Source: Phragmites australis (lineage: Eukaryota; Streptophyta; Magnoliopsida; Poales; Poaceae). Taken from it: DNA of 64,000 nucleotides. Within the stretch, counting starts at the first letter, position 1, and each line of letters starts with the position of its first letter. Below the pieces are notes generated by a model. That model worked only from the letters and a program-made list of their open reading frames with translations, did not search any database and was not told where the DNA came from. The stretch is from positions 32,004,001 through 32,068,000 of the forward strand of contig NC_084927.1 of NCBI RefSeq assembly GCF_958298935.1. Reading direction: 5' to 3'. The position numbers were made by a program, and so were the translations under genes. Positions 12,750 to 25,464 of the stretch are shown here, in pieces.

Positions 12750-13462
12750 CCTCCGTCTCCACGTCCTAATAAGTCGCTCCCCCGTCTGCAATCTCCCTTC
12801 CTTTCTCTTTACCCGCGTCGAATCCAATCCTTCAATAATACCGGCACCCATTTGCGCCATGCTGCGGCTGCTGCTCCTGCGCCCGGCGACCTCGAGCCAA
12901 GAACACGAGCGGCGGCAGCCCTGAGTAGGCCAGCAAAAACGATTCCTTTCTTGGATCCCGGTTCCCAACCGTGCGCGCGAAATTTTCCTCGCCCAGGTGA
13001 GCTTCCCCTGCCAACAATTTGTCCTTTTTTTAGTCCCTTATTCCCTCTGTCATCAATCAAATGTTTCGAGTATGTGTTGGTGAATTCGGCGTTTCTTGAG
13101 AGAAAAAATCGAAATTTTGGCAGCGTTTCTTGGCCTGGCTGTCTGCTTTAATAATGAGCGCGCGGTTGGTTGGATTGCCAGGCCAGATGCATTGCTCGGG
13201 GCGCTTGGGCCAAGCGAGGTGCGGGATTTGGGAGATACGTGTAGTTGAATACTTGGGATTTTGCGCGATTTGTTTATGCTAATCACCCTCTCTCTCCCGT
13301 GCTCCGCCCCGCGTCCGCCCTTCCTTTCTCGTCCCCAGTTGCCGCCGAGGCAATCCAGCGCCACTTTACTGTTATATAAGCGCGTCTCTTGGACAAGGGC
13401 TCTGAGATGTGTTTGCCCATTTTTTTCTTTTTCCTGCAGCGCCGTGCCTGTCCCAAAGATCC
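12750..13462 (+). promoter_or_regulatory. 5' leader of the WD40 gene with probable intron
   Basis: GC-rich, pyrimidine-rich sequence without a conserved frame. CCCAG|GTGAGC at 12996/12997 is a strong donor. TTTTTTCTTTTTCCTGCAG ending at 13439 is a strong acceptor just 23 bases before the chosen ATG. This predicts a 5' leader intron of about 443 bases, a common arrangement in plant housekeeping genes. The transcription start is not determined. Confidence 0.55.
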
Positions 13463-16162
13463 ATGGAGGGGTGCCAATTGCTAGTAGGCTGTAGGACGGA
13501 AATGGAGGAGGAAGCGTTCTTTGACACGCGAGAGGAGCTGACGGCGTCGCCGGCGCCCAGCCCGGGCCCGGCATTGCCGTGGTCAGGCGGCCTCGACAGT
13601 GTGTGGCAGCGGAGGGAGCGGTTCATGAGAAGCATGGGCCTGGAGTGCAGCCCGAGCCCCCAACAGGCGGGTTCAGTGGACACCGTGGGCGATGTTGAGA
13701 AGGAGGGGGAGGTTGCGCCGGAGTTTGGGAGATTGTGGTCGCAGTCGGATGAGAATGACTGCTCCATGTCGAGTTGGTCGACCGAGGAGACGGCGAGCTA
13801 TGAGGATGGTGCCTCAGATGACAATTCCGTGAGTGGATCCAGTAGGGATGATGGTAGCAGCAAGGTGGGCAGGAGTTTCAGTTCATTGTCATTCATCCAG
13901 AGGCTCATGAGCTGCAGTAGTAAGCTTTCTGGTGTTCCCAAGGCGATCGAGAGGAGGAGAAACGGATGGCTTCAGAGGCTGGGTTTGAGGGCTGGTGTCA
14001 TCGATCATGGAGGGGATGAAGCTAGCACCAGCTCCTCAGAGAGTGAGCCAAATAGGGGTGGAAGGTATGAAAAAGTTAAGGTCCGTTCCTACCAGAAGCG
14101 GTCGAAGGAGTTGTCAGCACTATATCAAGGCCAAGTGATCAAGGCTCATGATGGCGCCATCCTGACAATGAGATTTAGTCCTAATGGGCGGTTTCTTGCA
14201 AGTGGAGGCGAAGATGGAGTTGTCAGGGTCTGGGGTGTCACGCAATCTGAGGACTCTAAGGACTGCAAAATTCCTATGGATGATCCTTCTTGTGTTTACC
14301 TCAAAGCTTATCGCAAGAGTGGCTTGGCTTTTGTCAATGTTGACAATGGGAAGAAGTGCAAAGTCAAGGGCATGAAGCAATCCGCTGAGTCTGCTTGTGT
14401 TGTGATTCCAACAACGGTGTTCCAGATCTCAGAGGAACCATTGCATGAGTTCCGTGGGCACTTTGGTGATGTACTGGATCTATCATGGTCTAACAATAAG
14501 GTCAGTTAAATGAAATGTTTTTTGTCTGATTCCTTAAGATTGATTGCAAGTTTTTCTTTTGTCTTTTTCTTTCTGATGAATAAAATTTGGCGTTGCAGCA
14601 TCTACTGTCAGCATCAACAGACAAAACTGTTCGCTTGTGGGAAATTGGATCTGCAAACTGCATCACTGTTTTTCCACATAGCAACTTTGGTAGGCATATA
14701 ATCTCTTAAATTGCTGCCTCAAAAGTTTTCGACTTCTACATTTGAGCTTACTACTCGAAATTTACTTTTGCAGTGACTTGTGTCCAGTTTAATCCAGCCA
14801 ATGAGAACCGCTTCATCAGTGGATCAATCGATGGCAAAATCCGTGTATGGGATATTCCTAGATGCAGTGTTGTGGATTGGGCAGATATTAGAGACATAGT
14901 AACAGCGGTTTGTTACCGACCTGACGGAAAGGTAAAGTTATCAGCGTGCCTTCTGAAATTGTTTTGGCTAACTTGTTACCTCAATAGTTTGTGAGATTAA
15001 TCTTCTTTTCTATCTTTTACGTCTTGCAGGGAGCAGTGGTTGGAACCGTTACCGGGCATTGTCGATTTTATGATGCACCAGGTAAATAGAAAAATTGTGA
15101 AATCTCTACTGGCTTCTCAATATATGGTTTTCCATATTTTTCTCCTTTTACTCATGATATTCCATGTATGCTAACTGCAACGACATCTTGTTGAACCAGA
15201 TAGTCTGCTGCGGTTTGAAACACAAATTGCACTTAACGGCAAGAAAAAATCTTCTCTTAAAAGAATCACTGCTTTTGAGGTAATTATCTTCACAAGGAGG
15301 CTTTTATTGCAACAGATTACTTTGTCACTCATTTTTCATTATGATGCTTCTGAGTTCTGACTCTTTTTTTCCATTTTCATGGCAGTTCTGCCCAAGCAAC
15401 CGAAGTAAATTACTGGTTACATCTGCTGACTCGAAGATCAAAATACTTGATGGAACCATTGTGACTCAGAATTATAGTGGTACAACTCAAATGCTTAGCC
15501 TTCACTTCTCTTGCTCTATTCAACCGTTACTTCTGATGTATTATGAACTCATACATATATTTCAATCAGGACTCCGAAATGGCTCATGCCAGTCATCAGC
15601 AACATTCACCCCAGATGGGCAGCATATAATTTCTGCTAGTGAAGACTCCAATATTTATGTATGGAACCACGAAAACCAAGATGAGTCTTCATGGAAACAT
15701 GCAAAGACTATATGGTCCTCAGAGCGCTTCCACTCCAACAATGCAGCCATTGCAATACCATGGAATGGCCAAAAACCAAGAAGCCCAGTTTCTTTGGCCT
15801 CTCAAATTTTGCCACCACATGGAGATACTTTTCAGTGCATGAGTAAGGCTGTCAAGGACAATTCAGGCCGCTGTGGAGAGGATTCTTCCATGAACAGTTT
15901 TCTGTCAAGATTTGCTGCTCCTGGTATTTTCAATTTGAATCAGGAGCTCTCCACTGAGTCCACTTGCAAAAGTTCAGCAACTTGGCCAGAGGAAATTTTG
16001 ACTTCTTGCTCAATTCGGCAAATTTTGGATGACTCACAGTACAAGTTCCTAAGGAACTGTTTCCAGGGCACATCAAACTCCTGGGGTCAAGTGATAGTGA
16101 CTGCAGGATGGGATGGCAAGATTAGGTCGTTCCAGAATTATGGCTTACCAGCGCATCAGTGA
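13463..16162 (+). CDS. WD40-repeat protein, WDR44-like (7 coding exons, 701 aa)
   Basis: Coding exons are 13463-14500, 14599-14689, 14774-14931, 15030-15081, 15200-15279, 15386-15479 and 15570-16162. All use GT-AG and sum to 702 codons in frame. An upstream non-coding intron is likely (donor at 12997, acceptor before 13440), because a strong pyrimidine tract and CAG precede the start. The N-terminal 220 residues are acidic and serine-rich, with an early FFDTREE and a [13 protein letters not shown] motif. The WD40 propeller follows from about residue 222, with motifs [52 protein letters not shown] and a last unit [11 protein letters not shown]. This layout is that of the plant WDR44-like family, whose molecular partners are mostly unknown. 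A second in-frame ATG at 13502 is an alternative start. The gene appears intact. A precise function cannot be read from the sequence. Confidence 0.93.
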
Positions 16163-18484
16163 TTAGTTTGAGCATTTGGTGGAAGTATACGGCAGTATTG
16201 ACACCTCACATGGCCTGAAGAGAAGTACCTGCGCACCCAGCTATGCTGGTCCAGTGTGTGGTTTCTTGGTACAAGACATCATATGCTTGGTGCTCCTGCT
16301 GAATTGTACATGGACCAATGTTGTACATAATCAGCCCGGTGGTCCTTCAAGATCTCTACATCAGTAGATTGTACCTTTTGTAGAAATATGTCGGTGTAAA
16401 TCAGATTTGTTCCTTTCCCCTTTCAATTGCTCATTGATATACCACAGAAATGCTAGATTCAGTTGATGTAAATTTTCCTCCCGTTGTATTGTGGGAGCTC
16501 GATTGGAACTGTCAGATTCATATGTTCTATTCAAATATACAAAATTCGTTCCTTTTAAAAAATGTGTCCTGTTCTTTCTTGATCTGGATTTTGTCCAATT
16601 TCAGATGTGGGTGACTTGTGCTTCTGTTTGGCATCATAAGCTGTTTGGTGTGGGTCAAGTGACGCTGCTCAAGAGTTTATTATTGTCCCTCTTATGGGAC
16701 CTGAGGTTGTTGATCTTTTGATTGATCTGCCATGTTAGTTGTGCATCGAAAAATCTACTGGTCCTGAATCTGTCAATGATTTGAGGTCAGACTATGTGGA
16801 GCTGTTTTTTTTTTTTTTTTTGTAGCTATCTGTTTCAAAGATGTTTCCCCTGTCTTTGATCTGTTCTTTGTTTTATTTGTGAATATGATATTTGAATTCT
16901 TATCCTTGTATTTTGTCACTTGAAGCTCCTATGGGGATATAATATCCAAACTTTGGTAGGGGCATGGAACTGACACTCCTATTTCTGTTAGTACATTACA
17001 TGATTTCTCCGGAGGGTGAGCTCCCTGCTATTTTAGGGCTGGAAAGGCTTCCAATGGAAAGACGTCCTCAGATTCAACTCACCAAAAACATCAAAGAGGC
17101 ATTTCTCTACTCGGATGCTTCACTTGGATTGAGGCAAGGCGACCATTGATCGCCTCTATAATTTAAACAATTTGGCCTAGATTGGTGATCCTAATTGCCA
17201 AACATTAGGTTACTCAGTCTGCATGATTGACAAATGTAAGTCCAATGCAAGTTAACTAACAGTTTTCTTTTTTTTCTCCCCGTCTGGTCCTGATAGTGCC
17301 ATGGTGATGTGATGCTGACAAATCTGGGCCACTGCCTCCTGTAAACTCTGCTTGGCTGCCTGCTCAGTGAACGCATGGTTACTAGCACATCTGACACGAC
17401 GACGATTTTGCATGATTATCAGTACAGGCAATTCATTTCTATTCGGAGAAAACTTCAGTTCTGCACAGACAACAGGGTATGTAAATTCAACAATTTCATC
17501 TCACAATAAGATTGCTTTTATGCAGATCATTCAGATAAAGTATGAACACTTCGACCATGACAGAACTACTTACTAAAATTTTCTGTTAATGTATCATAAT
17601 TTTCTACCATAACTGGACCAGATCATCAGAACATCAAAATAGAGCTGTTATAGTCAGTGGTTAGCTTAAAGCTGGGTAATAGAGTATCAGTCAAGTTGGG
17701 GCCTTGCTTCAGCTTCAAAGTTTGCATGCCGCAAGCTAGGTCATTGCTGATCTCCTTCAGTGACCCGCTGCTTATGCCATGCCTTACACCTTTACCTGCC
17801 ACTGCACTTTCAATTCATCGGGCTTGCAATGTGCTAAAAAATTAAGGAAAGAAATAAAAGAAAGGAAAGGAAAAAAGAAAAGAAAAGAAAACAGTCCTGC
17901 AAATCAGAACATGTTGGGAAAGCCGAAGGCCACGCTGCAGATTCAGAAATCTGTAACGCCGCGAATAGTAGAAGGGAATTTAGCACGCTTGAATTATTGA
18001 GCTGTGCTATGCAGACTTGCAGCGGAGTATTCTGCGTCCCTGCCCAACCCTGAACATTCTGGCCACTCTTGAATTATTGCGGCTGTTTCAGGCATAATTG
18101 CAGCGGTTTGCGCTGAAACTGCACATTTGTTTTCTTGGAGAAAAGGAACAGCTCATTTTGCAGGACACCGATCCGTGAAAATATAATTTTCCAGTGTTTT
18201 TCAGTTACAACCAGATTCCATTTACGTACTCCCTGACCTCATCTCCGTTTTCCGGTGACAAGCAGGTGGCCAGCCAGATCTCCGCTCCTGCATGGCAAAT
18301 TCGAGGTGCGCTGCAACATGCTGTGTGCGCCCCAAATTAAGGCCCTTGTAGTACAGCGTTATTAATCTTCAGAGCAGTGCTCCAGATCTGAAGCTGTCCG
18401 TGCTGTTTTGAGCTGCAGTGAAATGCCGACTGAATTTGTCCATGGAATCCTCACAGCATGTGTCATATGGGAACCGTCTTGTGC
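16163..18484. other. WD40 gene 3' region and intergenic DNA
   Basis: The first 300-400 bases are probably the 3' untranslated region, with AT-rich sequence and a change of composition near 16440. Beyond that there is a T-run at about 16805-16821 and a purine-rich AAAGAAA stretch near 17845-17890. No convincing gene, terminal repeats or retroelement domain was seen. Confidence 0.4.
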
Positions 18485-20009
18485 TGTAGGAGCAGTGGGA
18501 GACATGCTGGTACAAGGATCCACCACCACATGTTATAATAAACAAGTCGAAATATATCTTAATTTATATATAAGTGATGATAAGATTATTGATATAATTT
18601 GATGATTTTGAAATTATATAAACATGTCTATGTATTGTAATTATGATCATGACTAATAAAGTTAGAGAGAAAAATAGAGTTGAAAAATGTATTTATTTGT
18701 CTCATGATATGTAGGTGATAGATGTAACTTGGTGGTCGACGACGGAGTGATTGAGGCTAAACGGGATGCTTAGTGCCGGACGATCAAGGAGGCCGGATGG
18801 AGTTAATGGTGATACTAGTTGTACACGTGGAGGTCAAGTAAAATATAAAAGATGGATGAAGATGACGTATTTATAAAGTTAAGCGAAACGGATATCGGTG
18901 TAAGTGACAAGACGACCTGAGGGATCGAAAGTGGGAGGTTTACTGACGATCAAGATCGCAAGATGAAGTACATACATCGAATCATAGTGCTTGCTCAAGG
19001 TGTGAGTAGGTGGCGATAAGTCACACTTTGAGAAGCGTGCGAGACAGTTTCGCAGTTTAACCTCGAAACAGTGGAAAGGATGAAAGTGTACGTGGCATCA
19101 TCGCGAAACTTGCGTCGAGGCGAAGCTAAATCAGGAAGGTGGATGGAGGAGAAAATAGACCAAAATACTCTTAGTTGTAGGTAGAAATATACTACAAGAG
19201 AGATGTATTTTAGAAAAAAGCTAAAAAACTTAGCGGTTAAAAAATCTAGGCCTATAAATAGAGGGGTAGGGCTATGAGAGAAGTGTAACTAGCCACTTGA
19301 GCCCCTTCAGCTATCCATATGAGAGCTTTGTGTAGGATTTTAGAGGAGAAGATGATGAACGCTTAGTCTATGTATTAGATGAGAGTTTTATAAGAATAAA
19401 TCTTTGTAATCTGCTTAGAATAGGATTGATATTTTAAAGTAATAAAGTTTATTTTTCTTCTCATACTTGTATTCACGTCATTCTAGTTTTCCTCTATTGG
19501 TTTCTTTTTTAGTTTGTAAGTTTTTTTATTTTCAGTTGTGATTTTTGTTTATTGCTTATGCTAATTTTTTTCACTTTGTTGGAGTCATTTTTTTTATTGC
19601 TAAAGACATAAACTTCACGTATTAAGGTATATGATTGGATATTGAATTCTATTGCCTCTTATCTATCAACTTGGAGACTTTTTTCACCCGGTATTCATCT
19701 TTAATATTTGTGTGTTCCTTCTTAAGATCTAAGCCTTGTGTGGGGATAAGTCATGAATTGATATGTTGTGGAATCTAGTGTTTTATTTCAATCTTGAGCC
19801 TCACTATTGATTGGATTTTCATATTTAGATTTTGATTTTCCGAATCTATGTTCTGTTCAACTTGGAACTTCTGTATTTTTTTTATTTTTGCTATGATTTT
19901 TGTGTCAAATGTTGCACTTTGTTATGATCTATTTTTAATGTGCGTCTCATGAAAAAAAATTTATTAAAACACCTATCCACCTACTCTAATCGTCGTTCTC
20001 GGTCCTACA
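18485..20009 (+). mobile_element. Probable solo LTR (about 1.5 kb)
   Basis: It begins TGTAGGAGC and ends GGTCCTACA, so eight of nine terminal bases are inverted repeats of TG...CA type. It contains a promoter-like CCTATAAATAGAGGGG box near 19252. Its last 70 bases (TTAAAACACCTATCCACC onward) match the style of grass LTR 3' ends. Flanking bases are TGTGC and TGTTT, only 3 of 5 identical, so the target duplication is not supported. The element may be old or recombined. Confidence 0.55.
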
Positions 20010-20519
20010 TGTTTAGACACACAATACGCCATCTTACCTTCTCTTGGTCGCCAATCGCCGGTTCATGACCGATGGGATCTTGGAGGGTGGAGTTATCAAG
20101 CTGCCGAGACAGCTCATTTGCGCACAATGCAGAATGATTCATAAATTTTTCATGGACCCCTAGTCCTCGTTCTGTATCCTTGAAAGGAAGCAGTGACAAG
20201 GCAAAGATGATAGATAATGTGCATGCAACATCTCTGCTCTGATATCCAAAGAAAAAGAAAAGAAGAGAATAGCATGTGTATATTTGCAGAGAGCATCGTC
20301 TCATTTAGGTATCATGGTTTCACATGATGAGGACTGGATAGTTAGTTCTCTGCACGGCTTGAGATGCAACGGCAAATGTGCAATGCTTACTCACCTCGCC
20401 TACTAGAAGGTTGCTTATTGCAAGCGATCGTCGCATTGCGGTGTGCAGAGAGAATGTGAGTTTGGCCCGAGGAAGATACGGATTCTTAGACCAATTAAGA
20501 GCTATTGACTAATTGGCCT

Positions 20520-21950
20520 AGCAGTGCTTGGAGAGGCATGTTCCGTCAAGCTCAAGCATTTCTATTGTTGCACACAAGCTTCTCCGATTGCTGGAACCTG
20601 GAACTGCCCAAGAAGTTGTGGTCAACAGAACAGAAACTAAGCTAGATTGAAGCCGACATCCTTGACTAACGAACAGATCAAGTCAAGTGTACGTTCCTTC
20701 AGCTAATGTTTGGATTCTGCGAACTTAAGGGTTTTTCTCTCTCGTTCCATTCTGCTCTGGAAATCTTTTGCCGGCTGAGGTAAAATTCGACAACCTGACA
20801 GAGCAGGAAACTGACGATATTTTTTCCCAGGAGCCAAGAGGAACCACGAGACCGTCAGGTTCGGAAATGAGCAGTACTCGTAACAATCGCAGAGGAGAAA
20901 CACTGCGTGCCTTTTTGTGCAAGGCTGTCCCTTGCCAAGAGGAACCACGAGGCCGGATGAAATCATTGTGCTAGCCTGACTCATAATTGGGCATGTTCGT
21001 TGTTAACAACTCGATTAGTAGCAGGGTCGCAATTTGTTTATTATACTGCCGTCTCTCTCTACGCACTCCTTGACCACATTGCTTACCGATATGATCATCA
21101 CGGTTCACACTCGACAGGTGTTCAGAAAGCCAATCTCTCCATCTCCATGTGCGATCGGACTGGAGAGAGTGCAAATGGACCGCATTAACAAATGTCCTGT
21201 GCATCGCTGCTGCTGCTGCTGCTGCAACAGCAGCCAAATGCATTGCTCCTTTCGTAGAGCGTCGTGCTTACTCCTTTCGTTGCGACATTATGGCATCGGA
21301 AGTGGCGACCTCAAGATTCACTGCGAGGTTCCAGCTTCGGCAAGCTGCCGTTTCCTTTGTTTATCTCCAAAGGATCTCCTAGTTTAATCGGCACGATCTT
21401 TGCATAGATCTCACTCGTCACTGATCCTGTTGATGTTGTGGCTAGGGATTAAAATATCACTAAAATTTAAATTTTTTGAAGGAATAAATATCTAATTTTA
21501 ATTTTTTTTCACTGGAAGATCTATAGAGTATAGGATGAAAAAGAATCAAAATTTCAGAAATTTTTTAAGAATTTCAATCTTTTCGTCGGTGAAAGAAAAA
21601 ATTGTAAAACGAAATTGAATCCTGGTTGTGGCCACCGAGCCAGACAAGGGAAGAAGAGTTGGCGTGATTGAGCAGGCGCACGGGTTGGGTGCGGGATCCA
21701 GCCGCAGCGCTTGGATCTGCCGTGTTTCGTCCCGGTCCCTGCCGTTTCGTCGTACAGTTTCGAGTTTCTGCCCATGGGTCTCCCCGGGCACGGGACCATG
21801 CAATGTACAGCCCATCTGGGCGGACTACGAATCGAGTTGTGTGCAGCGCGGAAACATGGGGGGAGCGCGTGAGTTGTGGCCCGTGTACGATGAAACGCTC
21901 ATGGTCCCTGGAGTGCTCAGGATTTTTTCAGATCTATTCTCTTGCGCCCG
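20520..21950 (+). repeat. Non-coding duplicated block, copy A
   Basis: This is the first of two diverged direct copies. It shares ordered matches with 22060-23310: GCTTGGAGAGGCAT at the start, then a TTTGGATTCTG region, ACGAGACCGT, GAAATCATTGTG, ATAATTGGGCATGTTCGT, a CATTGCTC/CACTGCTTCC region, TTGGATCTGCCGT, CCCATGGG and GTGTACGATGAAA. No conserved reading frame runs through both copies. A CTG-type triplet run (about seven GCT units) sits near 21208. Confidence 0.7.
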
Positions 21951-22001
21951 TTCACCGTGCAAGCACTGCCGTTCTGACCCGTACCAGATTCCGGTTCAAC
22001 C

Positions 22002-22061
22002 GATCTTCACGTGTTGTTAGACTGATTGAGTGATCTTCACGTATTGTTAGACTGATTGAGT
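22002..22061 (+). repeat. 30-bp tandem duplication
   Basis: Positions 22002-22031 and 22032-22061 are the same 30-base unit, starting GATCTTCACGT and ending GATTGAGT, with one difference (G versus A). It lies immediately before copy B of the large duplication. Confidence 0.9.
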
Positions 22062-23310
22062 GATGCTTGGAGAGGCATCTCGTGTTAAGTACTGTATTGT
22101 TGCACACGAGCTTCTCCTATTATTGTAAGTGCCGGTCAGCACAGGCTAGCGCAGAACCAGTCAAGCGTACGTTCCTTCAGACTTCAGCTACTGTTTGGAT
22201 TCTGAGATCTTGGGGTGACTGTCAAACACTGTTCCTGGTCCGTTGCTGTTGCATCCTGTCCTGGTCATCTTTTGCCCGGTGCTGTAAAATTAGGCAACTT
22301 ATCAGAGACAGGAATCTGACGAACCTTTTTTTCTCTCCCTAAAATCACGAGACCGTGAAGTTCAGAAATGAGTAGCACTCCAAACAATTGCAGAGAAGGA
22401 AACATGATACGACACCGTGCATGCATGACAGCACGAGCGTTCAGCTCTGCTGCTACTTTTTGTGCAAGCCTGTCCCTTGTGACCTCGGGCGAGTGAAATC
22501 ATTGTGTTAGCCTCATGCATAATTGGGCATGTTCGTGTTTTGAACCTAAACGATATCAACGCACTCCGTGAACTCATTGCTCATCGATCATCGCAGTTCA
22601 CAGGCATTCATCCAGAACGCCTCCATGTGCGATTAGAGACGGTCCACAAATCAGGGTGCATGCATTATTAGTGTAGTATCCTCGTCATCGTTGCCGCTGC
22701 AAGATAGACAGTCTGCAACAGCCAAATGCACTGCTTCCTTGGCGTGCTTTCCTTTTGCTGCACACCATGGCACCGAAAGCGGCCACCACGACCTTCTAGA
22801 TTCGCTGCAGGGTTCCAGCTTCGGTAAGACGCCATGCATCTCGATTATCTTATATCCGCCGGAACCCCGTTGTCTAATCGGCACGATCTTTGCATAAATC
22901 TCGTTGCAGATCCTGCTAGAGACGCGGAAAATAATGGAAAAGGGGAGGGAGAAATGGGTGGCATGGTTGAGCAGGCGCTCGCTGTAGCGGCGAGGGGAGA
23001 CAAAGGGTGGCGCCAGATCCAGTCGGGGCGCTCATGATGGCTCAAACGTTGGATCTGCCGTCTTTGGTGTGGGTGTGGACGTGTGGTGGCCGCGTCTGGG
23101 ATCTGGGCGCCCAGTTTGTAGTCCCTGCTGCCCATGGGCCTCCGGGTACGGGACCATTGGGGCGAGGCATGGGAGACAGCTCATTTGGGCGACTTGTGTA
23201 GTGCGGAGACATGGGCGCGTGTGACCCGTGTACGATGAAAGCACTCATGAGTCATGAGTCATGCATGGGCCCTGACGCCCTGGCGTGATCGGAATTTCAG
23301 ATCTCCGCTC
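22060..23310 (+). repeat. Non-coding duplicated block, copy B
   Basis: Second copy of the block at 20520-21950, with the same landmarks in the same order. Landmark offsets shrink from about 1540 to 1360 bases, so the copies differ by indels as well as substitutions. No gene was recognised in it. Confidence 0.7.
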
Positions 23311-23429
23311 TCCTCCGAACAACTAATTGACTGCTGGTCATGTTAAAAATGTTGAGGTTTTCCTTTACCTTCATCAGCATCCTTGGTCACATATAGCTCC
23401 TCATCCCCTTCCTCACCTTCGTAAACATA

Positions 23430-24420
23430 ATTTTTTGAAACGGAAAAACTGGCAGGAGGTCTGCCAGGCTTTCTATTAAAAGAGAAGGAGAAAAAGTTAC
23501 AGGCAGAAGCCAAAAAATGTACACCGCTCACCTATAAGCTAGGGATAATATTTGCAAGGCTCTTTGCTCGTGCCAGACACCATGCTCTTGCTTCCTCTTT
23601 TATTTTTGTGAAAAGTGCTTGTGCCGTCATCTGCTTTCACTGAAAAGTTCGAGCATTGCGCTCCTTCCAAAGCTCCCAACATACTAGCATGATAACTGAT
23701 CGCAGTGCCTTCATGGGCGCTCCTTGTGTGAATCCAATTTCAATCCACCATTCCGGAATCGTTTGGTGCGCCTCCCAATTGGCTCGACCTGGCAGATCCC
23801 TTGCTAACCATGCGTAGACTAAATCCCAGATGTTGGTTGAGAACCTACACCTGACGAATAAGTGAAGTGCAGTCTCATCGGTGGAGCGGCAAAGAGGGTA
23901 GACGCGCTGATTAGGCCAACCTTGATCGATCGATCTATCGGCAGTCCAGAGCCTGTTTTGAAAAGAGAGCCACGCAAAGAATTTACATTTAGGTGGAGCC
24001 CAGGCGCGCCAAATGAATTGTTCCATGTACGTGAGGGTGGAGCCTTGGAACTGAATTTGATATGCCGAGGCTGCCGAGTATTCCCCGTTGGCTGTGAATT
24101 TCCAAGTGATCTTATCTGGGGAGTTTGGCGTGAGTTGTACCTGCTATATTTTTTTCCCACAATTGAACAAATTCGGCAAGTTGTCGGGCAGAGGTGATTG
24201 CTGCAAGGTTGATGTCTTGAATCCAGTTGTTTTGCAAAGCCTCATATACCTTTCTGCTCTTGTTTCTTGATATCGCAAAAATGCTGGGCGCCATAGTTTT
24301 TGGAGTGAGTCCATGTAACCATGCCGATGACCAGAAGGCAGCCTTCTTCCCATCACCTATGGTTACGGTCGTTGCCGCTGCAAAAAGTGTTCGGTCTTTA
24401 TCATTGCACGGAGTCACCTT
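23430..24420 (-). mobile_element. LINE 3' fragment: reverse transcriptase C-terminal zinc-ribbon (zf-RVT) region
   Basis: Minus-strand translation of 23637-24026 gives the zf-RVT module seen at the C terminus of plant L1-type LINE proteins: IWRAWAPPKCKFFAWL, then CRSTDETALHLFVRC and a WELWKERNARTFQ end. Upstream (24112-24410, minus) the frame GDGKKAAFWSSAWLHG is the typical region just before it. The two parts are in different frames, and the catalytic reverse transcriptase core is absent. It is therefore a 5'-truncated, decayed LINE. The stretch 23430-23540 resembles a LINE 3' untranslated region. Confidence 0.75.
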
Positions 24421-24479
24421 CGTAAACATGCTTGTGATCCGCCTTTTATCGTGGAACACTTTTATGAGCTGTCTGTTCT

Positions 24480-25000
24480 TCTTAGTTTTGCCCTTCCTCT
24501 TGTCCCTTTTCAAGCCATCATCTTTTCCCTATCATCTAATTCGAGTGGATTGTACCGGTATGTTTTATCCTCAACACTGTCATTATCACTGTCACTTGAG
24601 TTTACACTATCACTTCCTCCAGAAGTCCTAGGTTCCTCTCTAACCAACTTTGGCTAAGAAACAATGTAAAGACTACATAGTTTCGTAGTCCCCTCATGTT
24701 CTTTCATTAGTTGGTTCAGTCTTGCATCACCTAAAATCATAACCAATCCATCTGGTGGTTTGTACCTAGGCTTAAGATAATACAAACTGTCACTGTCCTT
24801 GAAACCATGCCTAACCAAGCAGTCCATCATCACAAACTAAGACAAATAACTGGGCTCCATGACTGTTTTGGAACCAACACTGCCATTGCCATATCTCCTA
24901 GGACTACCACCAAATGATCTGTCGTTGTGAACCAGAAATTTCATAGGAAAATCCCCTGCCATTGGCAACCAGTGTGAAACAAAGTGTAAGAACTACAAGA
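24480..25000 (-). pseudogene. MULE-like transposase N-terminal fragment (PB1-like), decayed
   Basis: On the minus strand from about 24965 a frame reads MAGDFPMKFLVHNDRSFGG, a stop, and then FVMMDCLVRHGFKDSDSLYY followed by KPPDGLVMILGD and an acidic, serine-rich linker. The order (KF.VHH/N...GG, a V/M..LGY-like helix, YY..PG..L..GLVML, SLYIV) resembles the N-terminal PB1-like region of plant Mutator-like transposases. At least two in-frame stops break it, and it merges directly with the LINE remnant below 24420. The family call is from pattern memory only. Confidence 0.4.
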
Positions 25001-25464
25001 CGTTTTTTGACGACACAATAACTACATATCTAGTGCACCATAATCATCTAATCAACACCAAACCAAAAACATCCACTACGGCCGGTCACTTAATTAGATT
25101 CATCCCCAAACCCTAGATTGTTGGCTAAATCCCCTAAATCATGACCCAATGGAGGAACATGCCTCAACTGATTCATGCAACCTCATATCAAACAACAAAC
25201 CCCCAAATATTTGAACTTTATCACAATTTTCCCCAAATCTATAACCTAATGGGATGGCGGATGCCAACCTGGATAACTCGTCATCTGCTCCCCATCACCT
25301 GTTCCGCTCTCCGTCCCATACTCGTCGAACATGTTCAATCGCCGTGGATCCCCCTGGTCACCGATCGCCGCCACAGTCACGAATGCCTCCCTAAAAACCT
25401 CCAATCTCCAACACCCTTGTCCTCTTCACATGAGTGGAGAGAAAGAAAAGTGTCACCCTAAAAA
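25001..25464. other. Intergenic or transposon flank, unassigned
   Basis: May be the leader of the decayed MULE-like fragment. It holds CCAAACCCTAGATT-type text and a short open frame (25141-25461, +) with no recognisable domain. Confidence 0.3.
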
